DNA from: Candidatus Phocaeicola excrementigallinarum | Lineage (GTDB): Bacteria > Bacteroidota > Bacteroidia > Bacteroidales > Bacteroidaceae | Direction of reading: 5' to 3' | Assembly: GCA_019120125.1 (NCBI GenBank) | Contig: DWVR01000025.1 | Coordinates: forward strand, 1 to 64,000 | DNA length: 64,000 nt | Shown here: in pieces, positions 41,906-52,232 of the stretch | Layout: each line of letters starts with the position of its first letter | How positions within the stretch are numbered: the stretch's first letter is position 1 | Notes under the pieces: generated by a model | What the model was told of the DNA's origin: nothing | The model's input: the letters and a program-made list of their open reading frames with translations, nothing else | The model's database searches: none | Made by a program: the position numbers and the translations under genes

Positions 41906-42493
41906 TCACTCCTTTGTCTCCTCTATCGGAGTGATGTCCTGAATATCGGCTGAACCGGCTCTCTTCCGGCGGTAACGCACCAACCGGAGGATGTCGGACA
42001 AGGCATATACGATGAAAGAGACACCCAGCACCATAAACGGCACCATGGCCGCCTCGAAGGGATTGAAAAGAACCACCAGTCCGGCGGCAAGGACCAATAC
42101 GGGAAAAAGATACATGCCAAAAGGCACATGCACATAGCTTCTGGCAGCCACAAGCCCCGAAAGCTGGCTCAGTCCGCCCAACAGAAGAAGGACTCCCAAC
42201 ACGTACATCAGGATGGTGACGAAAAAGGCGGGCGTCAGCACAAGCCAGAAGCCGAGCAGAGCGCTTCCCAAAGCCACCAACGGAAACATGGTCCCGACTC
42301 CGGCCTCCCGCCGCTTCCTGTAAGTGGCAAAGTACGAGAAAAGTCCGACCAGACCGGGAAGCAGGAAAAGCACTCCGACGGTGATCACCAGATAATTGAT
42401 GGCCATATCAGGCCAGGCCAGCAGCAAGATTCCGATTACCAGCGCACAAAGCGGACTGAGCAATGCATAGTTGATTGGTTTCATATACTTCAT
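41906..42493 (-). CDS. HdeD/DUF308-family membrane protein
   Basis: Six hydrophobic helices with DUF308-like repeats; start set at MKYMKPINYALL. Confidence 0.75.
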   Translation of the reverse strand: MKYMKPINYALLSPLCALVIGILLLAWPDMAINYLVITVGVLFLLPGLVGLFSYFATYRKRREAGVGTMFPLVALGSALLGFWLVLTPAFFVTILMYVLGVLLLLGGLSQLSGLVAARSYVHVPFGMYLFPVLVLAAGLVVLFNPFEAAMVPFMVLGVSFIVYALSDILRLVRYRRKRAGSADIQDITPIEETKE

Positions 42494-42556
42494 GTTTGTT
42501 GATTCTTCACCAAAGGTAATGAAAAAACAAATACGGATGACAAATGGTTGGAACAA

Positions 42557-44626
42557 TCAGCCCGCATAACTGTGCATTCCGCCCAACACGTAGTTCACGC
42601 CGAAATACGTCATCAGCACCGTCGTGAACGCCAGCACCATATACAGATGGAAGAAAAGCGGCTTGCGGAACACGGACAGACTCTGCGTGTGGAAAGCCAC
42701 CCCGTACACCATCAGGGTAATCAAGGCCCAGACCTCCTTCGGATCCCAGCTCCAATAGCTTCCCCACGACACGTTCGCCCAGACCGCTCCGGCAAAGATT
42801 CCCACCGCCAGGAAAAACACCGACGGGTAGAGTGTCAGCCGGCAGAACAGCATCAGCCTTTCCACCAGCAGAGGCCGCCGCCTTACAAGGAACGCCAGAA
42901 TGCCGCACAGAAACATGAGGGCAAACAACGCGTAGGAAATCATGATCAAAGAGACATGAATGCTCAGCCACGGAGACAACAGTACGGGCATGAGGGGAGA
43001 AATCTGGGGATTCATCTCGCCCAGAAAGGCCACCAGCAAAACAAGACCCGACAACAGGAATCCGGAAGGAAGGAGGAACGAGAAACGGCGCTGCCAGACG
43101 CATGTGCACAAGAGCAGGCATCCGGCCATGAAAAGCATGGTCTCATAACCGTTTCCCAACGGAATCCGCCCCCCGATGTAGGCACGAAGCAGATAGCCGG
43201 TCCAATGAAAGGCACAGGAAAGGTACGCGGCCAAGGCCAGTCCCCTCCGTCCCCAGACACACGGACGGCCTTCCCACCGCCCGTCCTTTCTGAGATACAC
43301 ATAAAGGCACAACAGAAATCCCAGCACTCCGAACGAAAGGTTGGTCATGAACAGAATCCTCGTGAAGGGAACCGCATTGTAAAACAGTTCGGCACGTATC
43401 TTCGGTTCCGGCAAAGGAGTGACACTTCCGTCGTCAGGCAAAGGACGGATGAACGTTCCCCTGTTCAACATCAGGACCATCCCGACTTTCTCATCCAGCT
43501 CCAGGATGTCCTTCTCAAACTTCCCCAGTCTCCGCTCCTCCGCCGGACGGGCCGCCTGTTTCTTTTTCCGGCACTCCCGCAGGATCTGTTCCAGACGATA
43601 AGTCTTTCCTTCAAACAAATCGGTCAAGGCCGCATACGGAGTGTCCAGTCCCAGTTCCCGGCGCAGGCTTTCGCTCTTCACGCGGAACATCGGCTCGTGC
43701 TGCCACTCATCGGGATACAGCATCCAGCCCGCAACCACCTGTTCCGGGGTAAGTCCGTTGTACGACACCTTGCCCGTCAGCTTCAGCACGAAGTCACGGG
43801 CCAGCGTATTGAACGGCACCACACGGTCGTGATAGATGACCTGCCGGGCCTTCAGCTTTTCCGCATCCTGCCGGGCCAACACACTGACAGGCCTTGCCTG
43901 AAGCGGAACCTGCAGGCCGAGCAGCAGAAGCAGCACCATGCCTTTCCCCAACAACGGATGACGAAGCAGACGGAAAAAAGTCTCCTTCCGGCTGAACAGA
44001 AGCCACACGGCCGAAAGGGCAAGCAACACATAACCGGTGTACGTCAACGGGATTCCCCACGGATCGTGATTGACACTCAGCCAGCTTCCGGAAAAGTCCT
44101 CATCAAAAGATGACTGATAAAAACGGTACCCCTCCACCGAAAGAATCCGGTTCATCGAGATGACACCGCTGTGAGAAAGACGCCCCGACTTGCAGGTCAC
44201 ATAACTGAGATAATCGGACGGAGCTTCCGTTCCCGGATAATACCTGATTCTGAAACTGTCCAGACGGATACTGAAAGGCAGACCGGCCTCCCCTCCGCCG
44301 GAAGCCTGTGTAAAAGAAGATACCTCTTTCCCTTCCGTCAGGTGCACGTATCCTTTCTCACCCGTCAGAAAGGTAAGAAAGGCCCCTCCCAATATGATCA
44401 GGAGGGAGCCGTGCAACAACAAAACGGGGAAACGCCTCCACAGCCTGAACCTGACCAGGGCCATTACGGCCGCGACAGACAACGCTCCCCACAAGCAACA
44501 AAACCAACAGGTATGGTATACATGTCCGTTTGTGAAAGAAGTACCGAAGGCATGTTCCAGAAAAGTCGCTCCGGCCAATACCGCGGCCAGCAAGACATAA
44601 AGTACGACTACTGTCTTTTTCAGCAT
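42557..44626 (-). CDS. ccsA: Fused cytochrome c biogenesis protein (ResB-like + CcsA)
   Basis: C-terminal WWD-type motif WGSYWSWDPKEVWALI, CcsA helices and N-terminal ResB-like region. Confidence 0.85.
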   Translation of the reverse strand: MLKKTVVVLYVLLAAVLAGATFLEHAFGTSFTNGHVYHTCWFCCLWGALSVAAVMALVRFRLWRRFPVLLLHGSLLIILGGAFLTFLTGEKGYVHLTEGKEVSSFTQASGGGEAGLPFSIRLDSFRIRYYPGTEAPSDYLSYVTCKSGRLSHSGVISMNRILSVEGYRFYQSSFDEDFSGSWLSVNHDPWGIPLTYTGYVLLALSAVWLLFSRKETFFRLLRHPLLGKGMVLLLLLGLQVPLQARPVSVLARQDAEKLKARQVIYHDRVVPFNTLARDFVLKLTGKVSYNGLTPEQVVAGWMLYPDEWQHEPMFRVKSESLRRELGLDTPYAALTDLFEGKTYRLEQILRECRKKKQAARPAEERRLGKFEKDILELDEKVGMVLMLNRGTFIRPLPDDGSVTPLPEPKIRAELFYNAVPFTRILFMTNLSFGVLGFLLCLYVYLRKDGRWEGRPCVWGRRGLALAAYLSCAFHWTGYLLRAYIGGRIPLGNGYETMLFMAGCLLLCTCVWQRRFSFLLPSGFLLSGLVLLVAFLGEMNPQISPLMPVLLSPWLSIHVSLIMISYALFALMFLCGILAFLVRRRPLLVERLMLFCRLTLYPSVFFLAVGIFAGAVWANVSWGSYWSWDPKEVWALITLMVYGVAFHTQSLSVFRKPLFFHLYMVLAFTTVLMTYFGVNYVLGGMHSYAG

Positions 44627-44654
44627 AACAAGTCTCTATTCGTCGGCAGAAAAG

Positions 44655-45812
44655 TCAGAAATCCGGATATTCCGTATTTCTCACCGCCTTGGTTCCCATG
44701 CATTCCATCTCTATCAGCCAGCCCGGACGGCATACCGGCGCCAGCAATATGACTTTCGGAATGCCCGGAAAGCGGGTATCGAACATCTTCTTGACCACAT
44801 GATAATCGGACACGTCACGCAGATACACCAGCATCTGGCCTACATCCTCGAATCCCATCTCCGCCTCATCCAGCAAGGCTCCGACATTCTCCCACATCCG
44901 TTCCGTCTGCCGGCGGATGTCGCCCGGAAAGACCACCTCACCCTTGTTGTTGATGCTGGCCGTGCCCGAGATGAACACCTGGCGGCGGTCGCCGTAGTCC
45001 ACGCAAGTGCCACGCTCAAAACTTACCCCATATTCATACGTAGGATTCAGATGCGTAGGCGCGTAAAGGAAACGTATCTGTTCCTTTTTCAGTCCCAGCA
45101 CCGCATACGTATCCATCTGCACCAGCACTTTCGGGTCGGCATTCCTGCCGCCGATTCCGGTACTGGCTATATAATGTGTGTGCTCCGTCAGATTCTGCGT
45201 CACGAACACCTCGTTCCGGGCCTTCACCACTCCGGCATAGTTCACATCCACGTTCTGCACGAAAAACCATGTCCGGATGCAGTTCTCCGACAGATGTCCG
45301 CCCCGCCCTATCAGCTGCATGACATAGTCGTTCAGCAACAGACGGGTCTGGTATTCCGAATTGGCCGCACGATTGGAGGCGGAACCGCCCCACAAGTGAG
45401 TATAGGCACCATGGACAGCTTCGAACAGACCGTTATCAAGGATACGGGTCTGCATGTCCGACTGCAGATAGACCCAGAGCGCGATCTTCGTACCGTCCAG
45501 AGGCGCCTGCTCGACGACCGAACAGGCACAAGTGGAACTCTCCGGAACCTGAGCGGACAGATAGTCCGCCTGATTGGCCGCATCGCTCAGAAAATAACGC
45601 TTGAACACGGCCACGGCACCCTTCAACTCTTTTTCCAGCATGCCGTAATAAGTGTTCAGCACAGCGTCCACCTGTTCCCGGAAGGTCAGTCCGGGCTGTG
45701 TGACATGAATCATCACGTGGTATTCCGACACTCCGCCCTCCACTTCAAACCGTGAGATCTCTACTTTTGTATTTTTGAATTGCTTGTCGTTCTGTTGTTG
45801 TTTGTCGCTCAT
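44655..45812 (-). CDS. Long Rid/YjgF-fold protein, chorismatase (FkbO/Hyg5)-like architecture
   Basis: C-terminal YjgF-like block (VFISGTASINNKGEVVFPGDIRRQTERMWENVGALLDEAEMGFEDVGQMLVYLRD); far longer than a single Rid domain. Confidence 0.6.
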   Translation of the reverse strand: MSDKQQQNDKQFKNTKVEISRFEVEGGVSEYHVMIHVTQPGLTFREQVDAVLNTYYGMLEKELKGAVAVFKRYFLSDAANQADYLSAQVPESSTCACSVVEQAPLDGTKIALWVYLQSDMQTRILDNGLFEAVHGAYTHLWGGSASNRAANSEYQTRLLLNDYVMQLIGRGGHLSENCIRTWFFVQNVDVNYAGVVKARNEVFVTQNLTEHTHYIASTGIGGRNADPKVLVQMDTYAVLGLKKEQIRFLYAPTHLNPTYEYGVSFERGTCVDYGDRRQVFISGTASINNKGEVVFPGDIRRQTERMWENVGALLDEAEMGFEDVGQMLVYLRDVSDYHVVKKMFDTRFPGIPKVILLAPVCRPGWLIEMECMGTKAVRNTEYPDF

Positions 45813-45830
45813 AATTCCATCAATTTTCAA

Positions 45831-46553
45831 TCAAGGCTGTGCGCCTCCGTTTATCCAATCATCAATCAAACTCAATAAGACAGGTTCTGCAGACAGAATA
45901 TCCTGATGGTCGTGGCGGATATGTCCGTTCTCATGCAACACCTGATACAGCAGACTGTTTTCCGCATCTCCCGGCTTCACCCTCATCACATCCGGACGGG
46001 AAGAGGAGGGAACATTGACCAACTCTCCGTAACTCCGGCCTTCCGTGAGATACAATCCGCCGGCAGCCGACGTGCTTCCGCCGTGACAACTCGCGCATCT
46101 GGAATCGAATACGCTGTGCTGCACGGCCCGGAACATGGAAACATCCAGTGCGCCTACATCCATCCGGATGGTATCTTCCGCCGTTTCCGAGCAATCCACC
46201 TTATCGAAAGTGACCACTCTCTCCCGGATGCGGTTGATGACACAGAGTTCCACCTCGGCCACTTCGTCGGTCACTCCCGACATCACCACCTGAAACATTC
46301 CGTTCCCGTCCGACGAAGAAGGCATCACGTTCGCGGAAGTAAGCGCATACTCGCTCTCCGGATCAAAGCCTGCCACCGCCACCGTATAACCGGAAGGCCA
46401 GGTCTCTATTCCTGTTATCCGGCCCGTGAACTTCACGGTGCGCCCTCCTTCTCCGGAAGAAATGACCGTATCGTAAATCCGGCCCTCATCACACGATGAC
46501 AAGAGACAGAGACCCAGAAGAGAAAGCGCAAACAGAAATCTTTTCTTTTTCAT
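45831..46553 (-). CDS. Lipoprotein with one c-type heme site
   Basis: Lipobox LLSSCDEG; FDSRCASCHGG (CxxCH); start set at MKKKRFLFALSLLG. Confidence 0.75.
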   Translation of the reverse strand: MKKKRFLFALSLLGLCLLSSCDEGRIYDTVISSGEGGRTVKFTGRITGIETWPSGYTVAVAGFDPESEYALTSANVMPSSSDGNGMFQVVMSGVTDEVAEVELCVINRIRERVVTFDKVDCSETAEDTIRMDVGALDVSMFRAVQHSVFDSRCASCHGGSTSAAGGLYLTEGRSYGELVNVPSSSRPDVMRVKPGDAENSLLYQVLHENGHIRHDHQDILSAEPVLLSLIDDWINGGAQP

Positions 46554-46575
46554 AGACTGATTCTCCCGCAACATG

Positions 46576-47796
46576 TTAGAAAGTGTACTGAAGCATGACG
46601 GTCGCGTTGTGGGTGGCGATGCCCAGATCGTCATTGTCACGGTCGAGCTGGGTTTCATGTCCCCAACGGCCCACAAACTGATACATGGCCTGAAGCTTCA
46701 GGTTGCAGCCCTTGAAGAAATAATTGACTCCCACGGCCGGCATATTCATGAAACCGTCGGTATCCATACCGTTGCGGTTGAAGAAATCATAACGGGCCGT
46801 AGCCTGAATACGGGGAGCCACAAAGTAACCGCCTTGGATATAACCGCCCAGATAATGATAGCTCTTGTCTATCTTCTGCCGCTCCGTAAAGCCGACATTC
46901 ATATAATAGATTTCCGCACCGAGATAAAGCTTGCGTCTCAACATCGCGAACTCAAGTCCGGCACGAAAATCGTTCGTGCTCTCGTTCTCGCTTTCCACGT
47001 TCAAGGATGTGGAGACACCGAACATCAGCTTGTCCTCATTCAGGCGGTTGGGATTGCCCTGAGTGGAGGGCATCACTCCTTTCGGCATATAGGTGAAACG
47101 TCCGGCATACAACAACGACGGGATATGCCAGTCATCGCTGATGGTCTTTCCGGCGGTATTGACCGAGATTCCCGTACCGTTGAACAGCCCCACCTCATAA
47201 CCGAACTTGTCCGCCACCAGTCCATGCACTTCCACACCCAGGTCAAAGCCAGTACCGATATTGGGAGTCACCGCATTCAGAGAATAAGGCAGTATCACCG
47301 GAGCCGTCAACGACAAAGGCAGAGACGGCATCAGGGTCTCTCCCAAAGTGGTCAGATACGCATGGGAGAAAGGAGTCTTGAACTTTCCGACACGGAGGGA
47401 GAACTGTTTCTTGAATTCCACATCGAACCATGCCTGCTGAAGGATGGCGGCACCCGTAGCGGCGGCATTGATGGACAAGTTGAAAGAAACCTTTCCGAAA
47501 GCCTTTCCCGTGAACCCCAGCACGGCGTAAGGAATGGAGAAACCCGAATTGGCCACATTGTCCTGATTATAGGCCTTGTCAAGCCCTTCATCGTCATACC
47601 AGTTGAAATTGGCACTTGTCTGCACAAGCAGATAAGGTTTGAACACAAAATCACCTCTCTTTGAAGAGATGGTAAAGCCCTCCCTTCCGGCCAGCGAGAC
47701 AATTCCGTTCTCAGAATCCTCTTCATGCTGCGCCATACCGGCCAGAGGCAGCATTGCCGCCAAAGAGGCGGCTATTATTATTTTCTTCATAATCAT
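46576..47796 (-). CDS. Outer-membrane porin (phosphate-selective porin-like)
   Basis: Signal peptide, alternating beta-strand pattern, C-terminal aromatic residue (VMLQYTF). Confidence 0.75.
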   Translation of the reverse strand: MIMKKIIIAASLAAMLPLAGMAQHEEDSENGIVSLAGREGFTISSKRGDFVFKPYLLVQTSANFNWYDDEGLDKAYNQDNVANSGFSIPYAVLGFTGKAFGKVSFNLSINAAATGAAILQQAWFDVEFKKQFSLRVGKFKTPFSHAYLTTLGETLMPSLPLSLTAPVILPYSLNAVTPNIGTGFDLGVEVHGLVADKFGYEVGLFNGTGISVNTAGKTISDDWHIPSLLYAGRFTYMPKGVMPSTQGNPNRLNEDKLMFGVSTSLNVESENESTNDFRAGLEFAMLRRKLYLGAEIYYMNVGFTERQKIDKSYHYLGGYIQGGYFVAPRIQATARYDFFNRNGMDTDGFMNMPAVGVNYFFKGCNLKLQAMYQFVGRWGHETQLDRDNDDLGIATHNATVMLQYTF

Positions 47797-47813
47797 TTTG
47801 TTTGAAAGTCCGA

Positions 47814-49250
47814 TTAAAGTGAATTCAGGAATGCGACCATGGCATCGCGGTCTTCCTTACTCATATTCTTGAACAGGTTCTTCGAAGCCTCAGCCTCACC
47901 ACCATGCCACATAATCGCCTCGATGAAGTTACGCGCACGACCGTCGTGCAGGAAATAAGTATGTCCGTTCACCACCTCCTGCAGGCCGATTCCCCACAAA
48001 GGTGTGGTCCTCCATTCGTTTCCCCGGGCAAGACCGCTCACATAATTGTCGTTCAGGCCGACACCCATGATTTCCGATCCCATATCATGCAGAAGGAAGT
48101 CGGAATAAGGATGAATGGTCTGGTTTCCCAACCACGGCAGTTCCGTTCCGTTCAGCAAGGTAGCTCCACGGGGACGGGTGTGCAAGGTTGTCACATGACA
48201 AAGATGGCATTTGGCCTCATAGAACATCTGTTCGCCTCTCTTCACCTGAGGGTCATTGACATTCCGGCGGGCCGGAACGCCAAGGCAGTGCATATACAGG
48301 TCCACATCTTCCATGTCCTCCGTCGACACATCCAGCTGGTCATACGAAAGTCCCATCATGCTTCCCTGGTCCATCTGAAGCTGCCCCTCGCATATTTCCT
48401 CCGGATAGCGGCTGTTCGTCACACCCATATCGCTCGAAAAGCCCAGCTCCACCGTCAGATCGGCATGTTGGGCCTTGTTTCCCGACAATCCCAGGCGCAG
48501 GGCACCCCGTTCGTTGATGTAATTGCAACGTCCGCTGATGCCATATTCCGGATAATTGCTCTTGGCCGCAAGCGCTTCTATCTCTTTCTGGTCGAGTGCC
48601 ATCATCTGCCCCATACCGACATGACGCAAGGGAATGCGGACCGTACAGAACAAATCTTCCGGACGGATGCTGTCAGCATACCATTCCGTAATCGTATAGG
48701 TCGGTTTGCAAAGCTCATACTCCTCGCCGTCCGGAAAGCTGAATGTCTGGTAATCATATTTTACCGACAGTTTCCCTTCGGCTTCCACCCCATAGATGGC
48801 CTGGTCATGAAGCACACGGCCGTAGTTCTGGAAAAACGCCCCGTTCCTCCGGGTGATATAGACCAGCATGGACGAAAATCCATAACTGCCCGAACCTCCC
48901 TCACTCCACAAAGTGGGTTTGGTACGGCCCGCATTACGGTGGCAGCTTCCGCAGGAATATCCCGCATACACCGGCCCCAAACCTCCATCCTGATTGCTGC
49001 TGGTACGCACATCGTCGTAAAGCCCGTCGCCATCGTTGAAACGGGTGCTATAAACGCCTGAAACCCATGACGCCTCAAAATCGTATGCCTTTGAGGAGGT
49101 CATGAAGTTGGTGGCCGTCCCGGCCGAAAGCGCGAAGCCTTCCGGAATCTCCACATATTGCTGGTCGATCCCTTCGTCCGTACAGGATGAGAAAGCCAGA
49201 GAAAGCAGACAGAAAGAATATATATATTTTCTTAGATACCTCATTATCAT
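47814..49250 (-). CDS. Di-heme oxidoreductase (DHOR/DUF1111 family) lipoprotein
   Basis: Two CxxCH sites (SCGSCHRNAG, AKCHLCHVTTLHTRPRGATLLNG), LPWLGNQTIHPYSDFLLHDMG and FLHDGRARNFIEAIMWHGGEA motifs. Confidence 0.88.
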   Translation of the reverse strand: MIMRYLRKYIYSFCLLSLAFSSCTDEGIDQQYVEIPEGFALSAGTATNFMTSSKAYDFEASWVSGVYSTRFNDGDGLYDDVRTSSNQDGGLGPVYAGYSCGSCHRNAGRTKPTLWSEGGSGSYGFSSMLVYITRRNGAFFQNYGRVLHDQAIYGVEAEGKLSVKYDYQTFSFPDGEEYELCKPTYTITEWYADSIRPEDLFCTVRIPLRHVGMGQMMALDQKEIEALAAKSNYPEYGISGRCNYINERGALRLGLSGNKAQHADLTVELGFSSDMGVTNSRYPEEICEGQLQMDQGSMMGLSYDQLDVSTEDMEDVDLYMHCLGVPARRNVNDPQVKRGEQMFYEAKCHLCHVTTLHTRPRGATLLNGTELPWLGNQTIHPYSDFLLHDMGSEIMGVGLNDNYVSGLARGNEWRTTPLWGIGLQEVVNGHTYFLHDGRARNFIEAIMWHGGEAEASKNLFKNMSKEDRDAMVAFLNSL

Positions 49251-49308
49251 ATCAGACCTGCGTTTATTCATCACGTTATAGTAAGAATGCGTCAAGAAGA
49301 GGGTGTCT

Positions 49309-49334
49309 CAAAATAAAAATCCACTTTCATTTTG
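49309..49334. repeat. 26-bp exact copy of the terminal part of the 31181-31337 element
   Basis: CAAAATAAAAATCCACTTTCATTTTG equals the reverse complement of 31312-31337. Confidence 0.85.
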
Positions 49335-49367
49335 ACACAACCTCTTCCAGACTGTTTCTGACAATTG

Positions 49368-50570
49368 TCATTCACCGGTTGTACGGGCCTGACCGTCCTT
49401 GAACAGCAGGAATTCCAGCGTATGGAAACCACGCACATTCTGCGCGGCGGCAATCGACTCACTGTCCTCCGAATAGTCACCGGTCCATTCCATCTGGCTG
49501 TAGTCGCCTGATTCCAGAATGTTCACGATGGCCGCCTGGTCGAGAGGCCAACTGTCCATGTTCGGGTCAAGGCCCTGGTCGGCTACCGGACCAAAAAGGA
49601 ATGCCTCGCTCTTTTCCCAAGGCTCACGGGCCACAATCCACGCGTCACAAGCATCCTTGAATGCCTGGTCAGTCGGGTTGGCAGCCAACGCATTCACCTT
49701 GTCATACAAGGCTGCGACTTCGTCTTTCAGACTCTCATAAGTGGGCAGAACCACCACATCCACATAATTGTCTACCACCGGATCCAGCACATCCTCACTC
49801 AAATCGTTGCAGGCCGGCTTCAGCTCATCCTCCAGCAATATGGTCAGATCGGCACACGCGTCCTGGGCCGCCAGACTCTGGTCGCTGTTGATATGGTTAC
49901 GGAAAGGCTGGGGGATGGCCAGAATCTTGTCATACGCGTTCTTGATGGCTGCCAGAGTGTTGTCGGCCAGTTCCTGCTTGCCGTTGTCCGCCAGTGCCTG
50001 ATACAGGGACTTGTCGGAAATCAGGCTCTTGTCCACCGCAGCACCGCTGATGACCTCCTCGCTTCTCACGCCGCAGAAAGCGTTGCAGATAGAAACGATG
50101 TTGTTTGAATAGTCCTCACGCGAATGCCAGCTGTACCATGACTCCACGGCATAAAGGGCTTCGGTCACATTTCCGGCCACGTATTTGGAATAAGGGTCAC
50201 CGATTTTAGTCTCTCCCACCTCATTGGAAATATCAATACAACCGTCAATCACCTGCTGCACGCAGTTCAACGCGCTGTTGAAAGGAGCCGCATGGTTCTT
50301 GAACGTGGTGGCATAGCTTTCTCCACCGTTGTAAGAATCGGCCCAATAAGTGTATAAGTCGGTAGCGTCCTGACGGAGCAAGGTCACAACCGCCTTCATA
50401 TAGTTGTTCCAACTGTCCGCGTTTTCAGACGTATAGTCAATGTCTGCCGCGTCCACCGGCTGCTCCTGTGGTCCTTCTCCGTTGTTTGGAGTATCCTCAT
50501 CGCTACAAGCTGTCGCTGTAAAAGCCAACCCCAATGCCAGGGTTGCTACATAAAAGAAATTCTTTTTCAT
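49368..50570 (-). CDS. Imelysin-family lipoprotein (peptidase M75-like)
   Basis: Lipobox ATACSDED; GFHTLEFLLF (GxHxxE) and WPLDQAAIVNILES motifs. Confidence 0.88.
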   Translation of the reverse strand: MKKNFFYVATLALGLAFTATACSDEDTPNNGEGPQEQPVDAADIDYTSENADSWNNYMKAVVTLLRQDATDLYTYWADSYNGGESYATTFKNHAAPFNSALNCVQQVIDGCIDISNEVGETKIGDPYSKYVAGNVTEALYAVESWYSWHSREDYSNNIVSICNAFCGVRSEEVISGAAVDKSLISDKSLYQALADNGKQELADNTLAAIKNAYDKILAIPQPFRNHINSDQSLAAQDACADLTILLEDELKPACNDLSEDVLDPVVDNYVDVVVLPTYESLKDEVAALYDKVNALAANPTDQAFKDACDAWIVAREPWEKSEAFLFGPVADQGLDPNMDSWPLDQAAIVNILESGDYSQMEWTGDYSEDSESIAAAQNVRGFHTLEFLLFKDGQARTTGE

Positions 50571-50610
50571 ACAGATAATTATTTTTTAGTGTTGTTAGTT
50601 TCTGACTGAT

Positions 50611-51966
50611 TTATTTCTTGAAAAACCATCCCACATAAGCCACTCCGATAGAGAACTCATTCTCGCTGGTGTATTTCCCCGAGCCGAACACTTTTCCCGA
50701 GCCGATTTTCCGGGTCGTATAGTCGGCCTTCACCACCAGATTCGGCAGAGCGAACCAGTTCAGACCTGCCACCCACATGCTGACCTGGTTGCGCAAGTCC
50801 ATGGTCTGCCCGGCCTCACCTTTCTCTTGCGGGTTATAATATTCGTAACGTGCGAACGGATAGATAACGGGCACTTTCCGGTTATGATGAAAGACCGAAC
50901 GCAGGTTCACGCCGATTTCACCCGCATAGCTGACCGCATGTTTCGCCACGGGAACCACCCTGCTGTAAGAAGCGTTTCCGGACAGACGGACATTCTTGCT
51001 GCTGATGAATTTTGAATTGGTCAGATTTCCATAGATTATATTCGCACGTGCGGTAATGTAACTGTTCTTGTATTCCAAATCACCGGAATAGATACGCAAC
51101 GGAGCCTTCCGCCCTTCATAAAAATTCGGTTTGTCGGAATTACCGGCTGTATTGGCGCAGTAATAGAACGAACCACCCAGACGCAGTCCCGGTACACCAC
51201 GATAGTCGAGACGCACCACATATCCGGGAGAGTTGAAATTGTCCTCCTCGAAAAGTCCCTGCTTTCCGCCGCCTACCCACGTGTTGCGGTCAAAGCCGTT
51301 CGCGTTCAGTCCGGCAACCACCAGCACCTGATAATCGAACGTAGTGTAATTCTTGCCGAATGTTCCGAAAAACTCGATACCCGTCTCGTGCCAGGTAGAC
51401 GGAATGATGGTCGTCTCCCCTTCCGGACGGACAGTTCCGAAGAAATTGACCGGTTCATGATGCGCGTTGGTCAATCCCACCGGCACAATCATGTGCCCTG
51501 CCCGCACATTGAACGCCGGATGAATGAGACGGGTGATATGGAACTGCTCCAAAGCCACTTCCCCACCCTTTTCCATTTCTGTCTCATACTCGCCGTTTTC
51601 CGAATTCTCCAGTTCCATGGCCGAACCCGTACCTCCGGACTCAAACTCTATCTCGGCACCCAGAATCCACTTCTGTGTGAACTTGTAATCGAAGGCCAAC
51701 ACGAAACGGGGAATGGAAATCGTATTCCGGTGGTCTCTCGTATTCCCGTCCGGATTTCCATAATAACGGTTGATTCCGTAATCCTTGAAGCTGGCCACAG
51801 CCTCACCATAACCTCCCACACGGAAACGTTTGTAACCGTCATCGTATTTTTCTGTCTTCTTTGCCGGCTTTTCACCGGCTACATTCAATGAATCCGCTTC
51901 ATTGGCCCAAAGGCTTCCTGTCGCAAGCAGTGCGGCCATCAGGCATACATTAACTTTTCTACTCAT
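50611..51966 (-). CDS. Outer-membrane porin-like beta-barrel
   Basis: Signal peptide, beta-strand pattern (FRVGGYGEAVASFKDYG..), C-terminal aromatic GWFFKK; start set at MSRKVNVCLM. Confidence 0.75.
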   Translation of the reverse strand: MSRKVNVCLMAALLATGSLWANEADSLNVAGEKPAKKTEKYDDGYKRFRVGGYGEAVASFKDYGINRYYGNPDGNTRDHRNTISIPRFVLAFDYKFTQKWILGAEIEFESGGTGSAMELENSENGEYETEMEKGGEVALEQFHITRLIHPAFNVRAGHMIVPVGLTNAHHEPVNFFGTVRPEGETTIIPSTWHETGIEFFGTFGKNYTTFDYQVLVVAGLNANGFDRNTWVGGGKQGLFEEDNFNSPGYVVRLDYRGVPGLRLGGSFYYCANTAGNSDKPNFYEGRKAPLRIYSGDLEYKNSYITARANIIYGNLTNSKFISSKNVRLSGNASYSRVVPVAKHAVSYAGEIGVNLRSVFHHNRKVPVIYPFARYEYYNPQEKGEAGQTMDLRNQVSMWVAGLNWFALPNLVVKADYTTRKIGSGKVFGSGKYTSENEFSIGVAYVGWFFKK

Positions 51967-52232
51967 TTGCTTCTTGTTTTGTTGAACAACGCAAAGGTAG
52001 ACCACACAAAAAAGCTCATCAATACCTAAAAATAACGAAAATTATCATTTGTAAAGTAACCATTTGTCGGTATCGCCATACCAGACAACGGGGCACCGTC
52101 ACAAACCGCCAAACCATTGAGTGAAAGAGGACAACAGATGAACGACAAACTCCTCCTGAACGGAAAAGACACTCACGGGATACCTAAAACAGAGTAGTCA
52201 CCTGACACTTCAGGCCGTTAAAAGGCAAATAA

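Noticed and set aside
42548-44113. 521-aa plus-strand ORF
   Set aside because: Antisense shadow of the CcsBA-like gene; Gln/His/Arg-rich translation without domain features
46573-47664. 363-aa plus-strand ORF
   Set aside because: Antisense to the porin gene, which has a signal peptide and beta-barrel pattern
47904-49061. 385-aa plus-strand ORF
   Set aside because: Antisense to the di-heme oxidoreductase with clear CxxCH motifs
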